Assembly (NCBI RefSeq): GCF_019915265.1
Contig: NZ_CP082780.1
Span: forward strand, 2,852,001 to 2,916,000
Length of the DNA: 64,000 bases
Source of the DNA: Bacillus aquiflavi
GTDB taxonomy: Bacteria; Bacillota; Bacilli; Bacillales; Cytobacillaceae
Direction: 5' to 3'
Both the position numbers and the translations under genes were made by a program. Shown here one piece after another: positions 38,103 through 47,142 of this stretch (its first letter is position 1; each line of letters begins with the position of its first letter). The notes beneath the pieces are model-generated. The model was not told where the DNA came from and ran no database searches. It saw nothing but the letters and a program-made list of their open reading frames with translations.

Positions 38103-38930
38103 TTATTCTGATACAGGAATTACCCCACCTTCATATTTTTCCAAAATAAAGTCTTGAATTTCTTTAGAATGGAGCACTTCTATTAACGCTTTTATTTCTT
38201 CCTTATCTTTATCTCCTTTACGGACAGCCACAACATTGACATACGGTGTATCTTTCTCTTCAATAGCAATCGCATCTTCAAAAGGATTTAATCCTGCATC
38301 AATGGCATAGTTGTAATTAATAAGAATTGCATCTCCCTCATCATTATTATAAATTTGCGGAAGAAGAGCAGGATCATATTCTGTTTTAAAAATTAATTTT
38401 TTTGGATTGTCCTCAATATCGTCAACTGTAGCTTTAACTTTTTCAACGCCTTCTTTTAAAGTAATTAATTTTTTCTGTTCTAGCATTGCTAAAATCCGGC
38501 CATGATCTGAAACTGAATTACTCATTAAAATTTCGGCACCATCTGGAAGCTCTTCAAGGCTTTTATATTTTTTTGAATAAACGCCAATCGGCTCAAGATG
38601 CACCTTTCCAGCAATTTCAAAGTCATAGTCATGCTCGGCAATTTGTGCCTCTAAATAAGGAATATGCTGAAAATAGTTTGCGTCTAGCTCTTTATCAGCA
38701 AGTGCTTTGTTTGGTAATACGTAGTCTTGAAACGTTTCAATTTTTAATTCAATCCCTTTTTCTTTTAGTAAAGGAGCTGCCTCTTCTAAAATTTCAGCAT
38801 GAGGTACGTTAGAAGCTCCAATGATAATTTCTTTATTTCCTGTTTTTTCATCTTTCGATTCAGATGAACCACAAGCTGCTAATACGAGTACTAAAGCGAA
38901 AGAAAGTAAAATACTTAATCGTTTTTTCAT
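38103..38930 (-). CDS. metQ: MetQ, methionine-binding lipoprotein
   Basis: 275 residues. The lipoprotein signal LSFALVLVLAACGSSES gives a lipobox with Cys20; the mature part begins with IIIGASNVPHAEILEEAAPL and includes NYFQHIPYLEAQI, hallmarks of NlpA/MetQ binding proteins. It delivers methionine to MetNP at the cell surface. It is the last gene of metN-metP-metQ, under the S-box in front of metN. Confidence 0.95.
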   Translation of the reverse strand: MKKRLSILLSFALVLVLAACGSSESKDEKTGNKEIIIGASNVPHAEILEEAAPLLKEKGIELKIETFQDYVLPNKALADKELDANYFQHIPYLEAQIAEHDYDFEIAGKVHLEPIGVYSKKYKSLEELPDGAEILMSNSVSDHGRILAMLEQKKLITLKEGVEKVKATVDDIEDNPKKLIFKTEYDPALLPQIYNNDEGDAILINYNYAIDAGLNPFEDAIAIEEKDTPYVNVVAVRKGDKDKEEIKALIEVLHSKEIQDFILEKYEGGVIPVSE

Positions 38931-38948
38931 GATTAAAACACTCCTTTT

Positions 38949-39605
38949 TTAACGTTTATCTATCTTTGTAGTAATGTAATCCCCAATTAATTGGATAATA
39001 AAGACGATCACTAAAATGATGACTTTTGCGACTAACGTTACATCATTCCGTCCTCGTTGGAATCCTTCCATATATGCTAAATTCCCAAGACCGCCCGCAC
39101 CGATTACACCTGCCATAGCTGTATAACCGACAAGCGCTATTGCTGTTACTGTAATTCCAGAAATAAGCGCTGGCATCGATTCTGGAAGCAAAACTTTAAA
39201 AATAATCGTACTTGTTCTTGCTCCCATTGATTTAGCGGCTTCAATTACACCTTTATCAATTTCTCGAAGACCAATTTCCACCATTCGAGCATAAAATGGG
39301 GCTGCACCGATAATTAATGCTGGTAATGCAGCTTTCTGACCAATAATCGTTCCAACAATTAATTTTGTAAACGGAATGAGTAAAACGATTAAAATAATAA
39401 ATGGAATTGAACGAAATATATTGACAAACGCACTTACAATAAAATGGATTGACTTATTTTCCCATATATTATCCTTTGATGTTAAAAAAAGCAAAAGACC
39501 TAATAATATTCCAAATACAAACGTTGCAACAACAGAAATCGCTGTCATAAAAAGTGTTTCATTTGTTGCTTCTAGCATTCGATCCCATTTCACATTTTCA
39601 AACAT
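38949..39605 (-). CDS. metP: MetP, methionine ABC transporter permease
   Basis: 218 residues with about five membrane segments and the family EAA-type loop GLREIDKGVIEAAKSMGART, which contacts MetN. The N-terminal MFENVKWDRMLEATNETLFM matches MetI/MetP permeases. GGTGGAGGTGATT precedes the ATG, which overlaps metN by eight bases. Confidence 0.95.
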   Translation of the reverse strand: MFENVKWDRMLEATNETLFMTAISVVATFVFGILLGLLLFLTSKDNIWENKSIHFIVSAFVNIFRSIPFIILIVLLIPFTKLIVGTIIGQKAALPALIIGAAPFYARMVEIGLREIDKGVIEAAKSMGARTSTIIFKVLLPESMPALISGITVTAIALVGYTAMAGVIGAGGLGNLAYMEGFQRGRNDVTLVAKVIILVIVFIIQLIGDYITTKIDKR

Positions 39606-40623
39606 TTGTAATCACCTCCACCCCAACTTTTTGAGTGTGGATATATTGAATCGCCTTTTCAACCTCATGTTCATCTCCATCGAGATGGACAAACAAAGTG
39701 CCATATGACCCATTTTGCGTTTGTGATATTTTTCCTTTTAAAATATTAACCGTAACGTTGTAATGGCGAATTAAGTTTGTGATTAACGGCTGCTCTGTCG
39801 AACTTCCAACAAATGTTAGCTGAACAACCTTTCCTTCTGGATATTGTTTAAGCAAATGTTTGATCGTTTCTATCGTCTCTTCAGGTTCTGTTACTTGGTT
39901 GACGAACGTTTTAGTAATGGGCTGCAAAGGATTTTTAAAGACATCTAATACATTTCCCAGCTCAACAATCCGTCCACTTTCCATTACTGCCACTCGGTGA
40001 CAAATTTTACGGATAACGTGCATTTCGTGGGTAATAAGGACAATCGTTAACCGTAGCCGTTTATTAATATCGACAAGTAAATCTAAAATCGAATCGGTCG
40101 TTTGCGGGTCAAGAGCAGAAGTCGCTTCGTCACATAGAAGAACCTTTGGATTGTTCGCAAGTGCCCTCGCAATCCCAACCCGCTGCTTCTGTCCTCCACT
40201 TAGTTGTGAAGGATAGGCATCTTCTCTTCCTTCTAAGCCAACGAGCTTAATCAGTTCATCAACTTTCCTTAACCGTTCTTCCTCTGGAACCCGAGCAATT
40301 TCTAAGGGAAAGGCAATGTTTTCCCTAACCGTTCTTGACCAAAGAAGGTTAAAATGTTGAAAAATCATACTAATTTCTTGACGTGCTTTTCTAAGCTCTC
40401 TTCCTTTAATTTTAGATACTTCTTTATTTGCGACAATGACGGACCCTTTAGTTGGTGTTTCTAAACCATTTAACATACGGATTAATGTGCTTTTTCCAGC
40501 TCCACTATAACCAATAATACCAAATATTTCACCTTCATTAATTTCAAGACTTACATGATCGACTGCCTGTATCTCACCAGATGTTGAACTGTAAACTTTA
40601 CTAACATCCTTTAAAGTAATCAA
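39598..40623 (-). CDS. metN: MetN, methionine ABC transporter ATPase
   Basis: 341 residues. TTG at 40623 (reading MITLKDVSKVY) is preferred over an in-frame GTG nine bases upstream: AGAAGGTGAG sits at the right distance from the TTG and the GTG lies inside it; the length then equals that of the B. subtilis protein. Walker A GYSGAGKST, signature LSGGQKQR, Walker B VLLCDEATSALD and ITHEMHV are present. The C-terminal NIL domain (about 265-341) senses methionine and inhibits transport. First gene of the S-box operon. Confidence 0.95.
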   Translation of the reverse strand: MITLKDVSKVYSSTSGEIQAVDHVSLEINEGEIFGIIGYSGAGKSTLIRMLNGLETPTKGSVIVANKEVSKIKGRELRKARQEISMIFQHFNLLWSRTVRENIAFPLEIARVPEEERLRKVDELIKLVGLEGREDAYPSQLSGGQKQRVGIARALANNPKVLLCDEATSALDPQTTDSILDLLVDINKRLRLTIVLITHEMHVIRKICHRVAVMESGRIVELGNVLDVFKNPLQPITKTFVNQVTEPEETIETIKHLLKQYPEGKVVQLTFVGSSTEQPLITNLIRHYNVTVNILKGKISQTQNGSYGTLFVHLDGDEHEVEKAIQYIHTQKVGVEVITNV

Positions 40624-40670
40624 TTGACTCACCTTCTTTTATCCGTGATCTAGATGCATCATAAAATTTA

Positions 40671-40703
40671 AAAATACCTTTCTGCATATGAGCAGAAAGG
40701 TAT
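40671..40703 (-). terminator. S-box terminator before metN
   Basis: Perfect 12-bp stem ATACCTTTCTGC / GCAGAAAGGTAT followed by TTTTTAAATTTT on the minus strand. Confidence 0.85.
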
Positions 40704-40721
40704 AAAATAGACGTCCATTCC

Positions 40722-40840
40722 CTTTCTCTCATCTTTCAAAGCAATCCGCTTTGTGTGAATTGGCACCATTTCAATGAAACTTTCATTGACGGTTGCCGGG
40801 CTTCCTCGGGCACATCCCTCCACCTCTCTTGATAAGAGTG
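40722..40840 (-). ncRNA. SAM-I (S-box) riboswitch of metNPQ
   Basis: Minus strand: CTCTTATCAAGAGAGGTGGA, then GGGATGTGCCCGAGGAAGCC and CGGCAACC, followed by AATGGTGCCAATTC and a closing GATGAGAG. These are the conserved S-box blocks. With the downstream terminator it should switch the operon off when SAM is abundant. Confidence 0.95.
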
Positions 40841-40935
40841 CATAATATACTCTATTAACTTAAATATAACAGCCATTCTAGCACGGATTATTTAAGGTGT
40901 CAACGCCATATTTTTACAAACATCTATTTAAGCCT

Positions 40936-42243
40936 TTATTTTAAAGATGTGACTCCAGTAGCTGCTTCAATCGCCTGCTCTAAATCTGCGATAATATCAT
41001 CTGCATGCTCGATTCCGATTGAAAGTCGGATTAAATCTTCAGGAACACCTGCTGCTTGTAAACCTTCACTGTCTAATTGTTGGTGTGTTGTACTTGCTGG
41101 ATGAATAATTAAGCTTTTTGCATCACCAACGTTAGCAACGTGCGCCCAAAGTTGCACAGAATTAATCAGCTTAGCGCCTGCTTCTCTACCGCCATCTATT
41201 CCAAATACTACAACTGAGCCTGCACCTTTCGGCAAATACTTCTTCGCTAATTTGTAATCAGAATGATTCTCATTACCTGGATATAGCACCCAATTAACTG
41301 CTGGATGGTTTTCTAAATAATCAACAACCTTTTTAGCATTGGAAACATGTTCTTTCATTCTTACGTGAAGTGTTTCAAGCCCTAATGTAAATTGAAATGC
41401 GCTTTGTGGACTTAAAGCTGGTCCTAAATCACGCAGCAACTGAACACGTGCTTTAACAATATATGCAACAGGTCCAAGTGCTTCACTATAAACAATATTA
41501 TGATAGCTTTTATCTGGTTCAGTGAATCCAGGGAACTTTGGAGAATTCCAATCAAATTGACCTCCGTCGACAATAATTCCACCTAACGTAGTCCCATTAC
41601 CGAGAAGCCATTTTGTTGCAGAGTGAACGACAATATCTGCGCCAAATTCAATTGGACGGCAAAGATAAGGTGTTGCAAACGTATTATCAATAATTAATGG
41701 AACACCTGCTTCGTGGGCGACATTAGCAACTTCTTCAATATCTAAAATTCTTAAGCTAGGGTTGCCAATTGTTTCAGCAAACACTGCCTTTGTTTTTTCG
41801 GTCATAGCTTGGCGAAAGCTATCAGGGTCTGTCCCATCGACAAACTTAACATTTATTCCGTACTTTGGAAGAGTCGTTTCAAATAAATTATACGTGCCTC
41901 CATACAAGTGAGAGGTAGCAACAATTTCATCGCCTGCTTCGGCAATATTTAAAATAGCCATTGTAATTGCGGCCATTCCACTTGACGTAGCAAGCGCACC
42001 TACTCCCCCTTCTAATGCTGCAACACGTTCTTCAAACACAGTAACAGTTGGATTATGAATCCGAGTATAAATATAACCAGGTTCTTTTAAGCCAAAAAGA
42101 TTAGCAGCATGCTCCGTATTTTTAAATTGATAAGCATTGCTTTGATAAATTGGTAATGCCCGCGCTCCTGTAACTGGATCAGGGGATAATCCGCCGTGAA
42201 CTGATAACGTCTCTAATCGATACTTTTTTTCATTTGTACTCAT
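40936..42243 (-). CDS. metY: O-acetylhomoserine sulfhydrylase (MetY type)
   Basis: 435 residues. A long upstream frame is only translation of the riboswitch leader; the ATG at 42243 ([20 protein letters not shown]) follows AGGAGAG. The Cys/Met-metabolism PLP fold is clear: [38 protein letters not shown], and the PLP lysine in [15 protein letters not shown]. The large extra loop and GGTIVDGG-type segment are those of O-acetylhomoserine sulfhydrylases, which make homocysteine from sulfide. It has its own S-box and lies just upstream of the S-box of metNPQ. Confidence 0.9.
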   Translation of the reverse strand: MSTNEKKYRLETLSVHGGLSPDPVTGARALPIYQSNAYQFKNTEHAANLFGLKEPGYIYTRIHNPTVTVFEERVAALEGGVGALATSSGMAAITMAILNIAEAGDEIVATSHLYGGTYNLFETTLPKYGINVKFVDGTDPDSFRQAMTEKTKAVFAETIGNPSLRILDIEEVANVAHEAGVPLIIDNTFATPYLCRPIEFGADIVVHSATKWLLGNGTTLGGIIVDGGQFDWNSPKFPGFTEPDKSYHNIVYSEALGPVAYIVKARVQLLRDLGPALSPQSAFQFTLGLETLHVRMKEHVSNAKKVVDYLENHPAVNWVLYPGNENHSDYKLAKKYLPKGAGSVVVFGIDGGREAGAKLINSVQLWAHVANVGDAKSLIIHPASTTHQQLDSEGLQAAGVPEDLIRLSIGIEHADDIIADLEQAIEAATGVTSLK

Positions 42244-42285
42244 CTTTATCTCTCCTAACCTCATGATCGTCATCTTCAAAAGTAT

Positions 42286-42314
42286 TAAAAAACCCTCTTC
42301 ATATAAGAAGAGGG
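42286..42314 (-). terminator. S-box terminator before metY
   Basis: CCCTCTTC / GAAGAGGG stem followed by TTTTTT on the minus strand, between aptamer and metY. Confidence 0.85.
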
Positions 42315-42329
42315 AATATTTACAACTCT

Positions 42330-42432
42330 TCTTATCTCCCAGAAAAATTAGCTCTGTTGGAATTAGCACCGTGTTAACTAACCGGTTGCCGGGCTTCAAA
42401 GGGCCAAGTCCCTCCACCTCTCTTGATAAGAA
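42330..42432 (-). ncRNA. SAM-I (S-box) riboswitch of metY
   Basis: Minus strand CTTATCAAGAGAGGTGGAGG, GACTTGGCCCTTTGAAGCCC and GGCAACC, then ACGGTGCTAATTCC and a closing GAGATAAG that pairs with the start. All conserved S-box blocks are present. Confidence 0.95.
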
Positions 42433-42607
42433 ACCATTATTCAACTGTCGCTTTAATACATTAAAATGATAGTAGCATGAATATAATAAAGAGTCAATAA
42501 CATTTTGAACATTCTTAAAATATGATTTGTTAGCTATAATAAAGTAATATTCGTTTATACCGTTTAAATGGCTATAAAATGAGAAAAAAAGAAAGAAGCA
42601 TTAAAAA

Positions 42608-42727
42608 ATGACTTTTCTTCTAAAACAAATAGATCATATCCAATTAGCAGGACCAAAAGGTTGCGAAGAACAAGCAAGAATATTTTTTTCAAAAATACTA
42701 GGATTAATGGAAGTAAATGAACTTTAA
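42608..42727 (+). pseudogene. N-terminal fragment of a VOC/glyoxalase-family gene
   Basis: ATG 42608 gives 39 residues (MTFLLKQIDHIQLAGPKGCE, then EQARIFFSKILGLMEVNEL) before TAA. This is the first beta-alpha unit of a VOC-superfamily protein (…IDHVQLAaPkGcEe.AR.FY…iLGm.Ei); the remainder is absent. The sequence between it and the terminator at 42772 shows nothing else. Confidence 0.75.
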
Positions 42728-42771
42728 ATGACATTTAGTAAACATAATTCTTAAGAAACAGATAAGATTAA

Positions 42772-42801
42772 GCCTTAAGGCAGCCCCTTAAGGCTTTTTA
42801 T
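42772..42801 (+). terminator. Terminator after the VOC fragment
   Basis: GCCTTAAGG / CCTTAAGGC perfect stem with TTTTTATTT on the plus strand; it probably belonged to the full-length VOC gene. The following 380 bases to 43183 are AT-rich and hold nothing recognisable. Confidence 0.8.
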
Positions 42802-43183
42802 TTCCTAAAGCGCACCTTTCAAAAATTATAAGGATATCATAAAGTATTTTTTATCTAGCAAAGGTCCTAAATAAGCCGATTAGTTGAACAAGTTACGTCT
42901 ATCTTATTCAAATTGTTTTACATCAACAACTTAACTTTAGTTAACAACTACTTAACGACTATTTCTATTCACTTTAGCCTCATATTGCACATCTCAACAA
43001 ACAAGCTTTCGGAAAATCAATTTGAATATTCATTTTGTCTACAATTGTAACTACTTTAGGTATACAGCTGCAAAATGAATCTTTATCTCGACATTAACTT
43101 TTATTTCCCAAGAAATATGTCAAAAATACAAGCTACGATGTCGCTTTTTCAAAACTTGACGAAGGATGGGATGGGGAAAGTTT

Positions 43184-44413
43184 TTAAAACACAACAAAAA
43201 AGTAAATTGATGCAATAAAATATAATGATGCTGTCACTGAGAACACTAAAGCGTAGCCCCAATAAGCACCGTATTTTATCACAATTCCTGTAGAAATCGG
43301 TCCCATGACTGCCCAGCCAATATTAAATACCATTTGGTTTATTGAATTAGCTAATCCTTTCATTGAATCATCTACTTTTGACATCATTAAAGACATTTGG
43401 ATAGGATTTCCGGCATTCATTAAAGCTTGGCGAAATAAAAAGCCGATTGCAGCAAGCCATAACTGTTGCGTGAAAGCAGTTAATAATAAAAACGGCAACG
43501 ATAACAACTGCAAAATGACAACAGCCTTTACTTCCCCAAATTTCCGAACAACTGCTGGTCCAATAATCATTGCAAAAGCGGTTGCAGCTTGACCTAATGA
43601 AATAATAAAACCGATTGCTGAGTTCGATGCATGGAAACGATCTGCAAAATAAAGATTTAAATAAGGAATAACCAACCCTGAACCAATCCCAATAATTAAT
43701 TGTGCAATCGCAAATAAGATAATAATTTTAATACCCCGTTTATCTTCGATTAATTCCCTTTTGGCAGGCGTTTTTTCTTTTTCTATATTTTCCGGTGATG
43801 TTTTGCTTTTTACTTCTTTAAAGCGAAAAACAGGAATCACACCAGCTAAGAAAAGAACACTACCAAACAGTAATGTTAGTCTAAGACTTAAAAGGATAGG
43901 AAAATATATTGACAATAGATCAGTCATCACACCGCCGACTAAGTTCCCAATGACGTTTGCACCAGTCATAACAGCAAAATGAATACTAAAAAGATGCACT
44001 CGTTGATCTGGTTTCGAATTTTCCGCAAGCCATGGGATCGAGGCTACTTGAACGAAGGCAATTGTCAGTCCAGTCAAAAATGCACCCGTCATTAATAATG
44101 TTTCCAGTTCAATTATACTTCTAAAGAATAGAACAACTCCTGACGATCCAATACCTAACAGTAATATATTCTTTCTTCCATAACGATCGCTTAACAATCC
44201 AGCAGGAATTAAGATCATTGCGGTTGCTAAAGATGTCATAGCTATTACTTGCCCATTAGTCCGCTCTGAAAAGCCTAACTCTCGAATATAAAAATTATAA
44301 ATGACCATAAAAATCCCTAGACCAATTTGCAGCAAAATAGTACTCCAAATTGATAACTTTATATTTTTATTAAACTTGTTAAATTGACCTATCCATTCCC
44401 GATAGAACGCCAT
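43184..44413 (-). CDS. MFS transporter
   Basis: 409 residues, twelve predicted membrane segments in two halves with a charged central loop (about residues 190-225). Motif A between helices 2 and 3 is GLLSDRYGRKNILLLG. MFS carriers exchange small solutes or drugs by proton coupling; no substrate can be inferred. It is monocistronic, between the VOC fragment and a gene-poor stretch, and is not part of the B. subtilis order. Confidence 0.85.
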   Translation of the reverse strand: MAFYREWIGQFNKFNKNIKLSIWSTILLQIGLGIFMVIYNFYIRELGFSERTNGQVIAMTSLATAMILIPAGLLSDRYGRKNILLLGIGSSGVVLFFRSIIELETLLMTGAFLTGLTIAFVQVASIPWLAENSKPDQRVHLFSIHFAVMTGANVIGNLVGGVMTDLLSIYFPILLSLRLTLLFGSVLFLAGVIPVFRFKEVKSKTSPENIEKEKTPAKRELIEDKRGIKIIILFAIAQLIIGIGSGLVIPYLNLYFADRFHASNSAIGFIISLGQAATAFAMIIGPAVVRKFGEVKAVVILQLLSLPFLLLTAFTQQLWLAAIGFLFRQALMNAGNPIQMSLMMSKVDDSMKGLANSINQMVFNIGWAVMGPISTGIVIKYGAYWGYALVFSVTASLYFIASIYFFVVF

Positions 44414-44952
44414 GTTTTTCGCTCCTTGAATATTTCGTCTCTCTAAATAATAACTACTCTTTCATATGTTGTAAATAAAATATTACCAATGTTGATCTCA
44501 CTACTAAATATGGAGTGGGAATTTTAAAAATTTTTTTTTAATTTATAGAATGAAGATATTCCTTATCGTGTTGCTAAAATTTAAGAGGATTTATTTACAA
44601 CAAAGAAGTAGAATGACCGAAGTTGATCAAAATCATGTTCGCGAAAATTGAATGATTAAATCAATCTTTCAACTGTATATTTTTCACATAAAAATGCAGG
44701 GAAATATTATCTTTTTTCGCTGAACATTAAATTTGAAAATAGAGAAGTATTTTACAGAAGAAGTTGCTAGGCTTAAATGAGAAGCAGTACCGTATGAAGA
44801 ATAATCTTTAAATGAATTTCTGTCATCACTTGATGATCATTCATTATAAAATAGTGATAAAAAAGAACAATCAATGCAACGAACTCGATTGACCATGTTA
44901 AATGATGATAAACAGCCTTTAGTCTTTTTACGGTAAAAAAAGCTAGATACAT
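44414..44952. other. Gene-poor stretch upstream of yusE
   Basis: AT-rich with one weak minus-strand frame (44773-44979, 68 codons, one or two hydrophobic segments such as LTWSIEFVALIVLFYHYFIM) whose start lies inside a repeat copy. It has no ribosome-binding site and I do not call it a gene. Confidence 0.45.
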
Positions 44953-45045
44953 ACTGTTGACAAACAGTTTATTGTTCATTTTAGTTCATGAACGACTGTT
45001 CTATTTGCTATCTTCTTGTGCTGTGCGCCATGATTTCGAAGCGTT
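44953..45045 (+). repeat. Degenerate copy of the dispersed repeat
   Basis: CTGTTGACAAACAG at the start, GTTCATGAACGACTGTTCTA, TTTGCTATCTTCTTGTGCTG and a final AAGCG match the family with more changes than the other copies. Confidence 0.65.
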
Positions 45046-45068
45046 TCCAATTATCTTTCACTAAAGCA

Positions 45069-45386
45069 TCACTCAGATGCCATAAATGTTTTCAACAAGT
45101 TATGTAAATATGGTACTGAATGAAATGCATATAATTTGTTCACGATTTGGTTATTCTCAAACATGAGTAAACAAGGTACACTTTCAATATGATTATTTTC
45201 CGCTATGTCTGGAAGAAAGTTTAAGTCAGCCTTTCCAAGCGGTAAGTTTGGAATCAGCTCGTTGACAACGTTTAGCATTTTACTTGCTACTTGACAAGTC
45301 CCACATAACGGAGTGAACAAATAAAGGATGCCTTTTTCCCCTTGTGCAAGCCTTGTTGAAAATTCTTCTTTTGACCATTGCTCCAT
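45069..45386 (-). CDS. yusE: YusE, thioredoxin-like protein
   Basis: 105 residues. Active-site FTPLCGTCQVASKML gives CGTC instead of the CGPC of thioredoxin; ESVPCLLMFENN holds the cis-Pro region. GGTGAGCAGCG precedes the ATG. A cytoplasmic thiol oxidoreductase of unknown partner. It lies with yusF and gcvH as in B. subtilis. Confidence 0.88.
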   Translation of the reverse strand: MEQWSKEEFSTRLAQGEKGILYLFTPLCGTCQVASKMLNVVNELIPNLPLGKADLNFLPDIAENNHIESVPCLLMFENNQIVNKLYAFHSVPYLHNLLKTFMASE

Positions 45387-45495
45387 CGCTGCTCACCCTC
45401 TTTTAATATGTTTTCTATATTCATGATCGTCTCAAAAATGAAACTTCAATTACTGTGACTCCTTACCTTGCATTTGCCTTAACCGCACATTTTTT

Positions 45496-45843
45496 TCATC
45501 TTTCGTTTAAATAGTTTACGTGCACATCTATATTTGCTCTAACAAGCTCGGTGGCAAGGTGATAGTCTGGAGCTGTTGCTACTTCACGATATTCTTTATC
45601 AATATATAAGTGTTTTGCTAACGGGAATTCCCTCTTTAACTGTTTACGAAGCTTTTCGCCTGCGGTATCTGAATCTACGAGTATATATACGTCGTAATCA
45701 AAAAATCGCTCAACAAACTCATCTAAACGGGAATAACTGATCGTTCCATTCGTACAAACAATTTCAATCGGCTCTTTAATTAACTTTTCCATTTTCTCCC
45801 TATCTGAAGATCCTTCAACGATCAACACTTTATTTTTTTCCAT
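45496..45843 (-). CDS. yusF: YusF, Toprim-domain protein
   Basis: 115 residues. The ATG at 45843 follows AGGTGAT; an upstream in-frame GTG is part of that site. The Toprim motif is clear: VLIVEGSSDREKMEKL with the Glu, and YILVDSDTAGEKLRKQL with the DxD. Similar stand-alone Toprim proteins resemble the small M5-type nucleases; the function is not established. Confidence 0.88.
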   Translation of the reverse strand: MEKNKVLIVEGSSDREKMEKLIKEPIEIVCTNGTISYSRLDEFVERFFDYDVYILVDSDTAGEKLRKQLKREFPLAKHLYIDKEYREVATAPDYHLATELVRANIDVHVNYLNER

Positions 45844-46206
45844 GTTTATCACCTAAACTTTAATTCGTGAGCGTACATTTTATTCCTTCATTATTCCCTT
45901 TACAAATACCACTACTTCTTCGCATGACTGATTAAAAAAAGTTTCTACTAACGACATCAAAAAGCTTTCAAACTGTCGAAAACAAGTTTTCATTTGAGGG
46001 CAGTTGCTTTAAAAGAGCACCTCGAAATAGCCAAGGTGCTCAGACTGTTGACAAACACTCGCATTCTTTGTTGCTTGCACTCGTTGTTAGCTCATAAACT
46101 AAAAGTGTCTCGTTGCTCGGCGCATCGACTGTCAAGCGTCCTCAAGTAGTCTTTCGGACAGTTGTTTCAAATGATGAGAAGCACCTTGAAATAAGATGCT
46201 TTTTTA
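45844..46206. other. Intergenic region containing a full repeat copy
   Basis: Between yusF and gcvH only the repeat copy at 46041-46152 is recognised. It is flanked by short inverted words (AGCACCT near 46015, AGGTGCT near 46034, AGCACCTT near 46181) that may form a gcvH terminator with the T run at 46198-46206. Confidence 0.5.
46041..46152 (+). repeat. Dispersed repeat, copy H
   Basis: CAGACTGTTGACAAACACTC at the left, CATTCTTTGTTGCTTGCAC inside, and CGACTGTCAAGCGTCC … AGTAGTCT at the right. Confidence 0.8.
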
Positions 46207-46590
46207 TTAGTCTTCTTTGACCATATTTTCGTATTGTTCAGCTGTCATCAGCTTGTCTAGTTCACTTTTATCAGATGGTTCGACTACGATCATCCAAGCG
46301 TTTTCGTATGGAGATTCGTTCACGTATTCTGGGTTGTCATTTAAGTCTTCATTTACTTCAACAACTTTGCCGCTTACTGGTGCATAAAGCTCTGAAACGG
46401 TTTTAACGGATTCAACACTTCCAAATGGCTCATCGGCTGTCACTTCATCGCCTACTTCTGGAAGCTCTACAAATACGATGTCGCCAAGCTCTGATTGCGC
46501 AAAGTCAGTAATCCCTATACGAACTTTGTCTCCTTCTGTCTTTACCCATTCATGCTCTTCTGAATAGCGTAATTCTTCTGGTAAATTCAT
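46207..46590 (-). CDS. gcvH: GcvH, glycine cleavage system H protein
   Basis: 127 residues. The ATG at 46590 follows TGGAGGG; a longer frame is not used. The lipoylation site lysine is in [20 protein letters not shown], flanked by the E-S-V-K-T consensus. It carries aminomethyl groups in glycine breakdown and in Firmicutes also supplies lipoyl groups to other enzymes. Its lipoylation depends on LipA or salvage, so the broken lipA in this window is relevant. Confidence 0.96.
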   Translation of the reverse strand: MNLPEELRYSEEHEWVKTEGDKVRIGITDFAQSELGDIVFVELPEVGDEVTADEPFGSVESVKTVSELYAPVSGKVVEVNEDLNDNPEYVNESPYENAWMIVVEPSDKSELDKLMTAEQYENMVKED

Positions 46591-46683
46591 AGTAATCCCT
46601 CCATTAATTAACTCGATCGATTTTAGATCGTTTTTCATACTCCCATCATGTCATAAATAATGTCCTGAAAGCAAGAGACGTGT

Positions 46684-47046
46684 TCAAAATGATGAACCCC
46701 AAATGTTTTCATATTGCTCTTCTTTAAAACCTACTGTCACTTTGCTTCCATCAGTTAAAATTGGCCGCTTTAACAGCATGCCATCTGTTGCAAGTATATC
46801 AAGAAGTTCTTCTTCACTTGCTGTTTTAACTTTATCCTTTAATCCAAGCTCACGATACTTTTTTCCGCTCGTATTAAAGAATTTTCTCAATTCTAACCCG
46901 CTTATTCGGTATAATTGCTCAATTTCTTCACGAGAAGGCGGGTTCTCAACAATATGTACTTCTTTATATACTTTACCATGCTCGTCTAGCCATTTTTTTG
47001 CTTTTCGACAAGTGCCGCATTTCGGATACCAGTACAATGTTAGCAT
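46684..47046 (-). CDS. yusI: YusI, ArsC/Spx-family protein
   Basis: 120 residues. YWYPKCGTCRKAKKWLDEHG holds a CGTC motif in the glutaredoxin-like position, then SGLELRKFFNTSGKKYRELG and RPILTDGSKVTVGFKEEQYE, the pattern of the ArsC/Spx/MgsR fold. Without the RNA polymerase-binding GRFRE-type features I can judge, it may be an arsenate-reductase-like thiol protein. Conserved neighbour of gcvH and fadE in B. subtilis. Confidence 0.88.
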   Translation of the reverse strand: MLTLYWYPKCGTCRKAKKWLDEHGKVYKEVHIVENPPSREEIEQLYRISGLELRKFFNTSGKKYRELGLKDKVKTASEEELLDILATDGMLLKRPILTDGSKVTVGFKEEQYENIWGSSF

Positions 47047-47142
47047 AAGCTTTCACCACCTTTTTAATCGTTTACAACTTATTGTACTATAGTATGTGAA
47101 AGTAGTTCTTTTTTTCATTAAAAAAAACTGGTCTAGCATTTA

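Noticed and set aside
40936-42444. Longer metY frame starting at 42444
   Set aside because: The extra 67 codons lie in the S-box riboswitch leader; the ATG at 42243 has AGGAGAG and fits the family start.
44773-44979. 68-codon minus-strand frame with hydrophobic stretches
   Set aside because: Its start lies in a repeat copy, there is no ribosome-binding site, and the composition is explained by AT-rich DNA.
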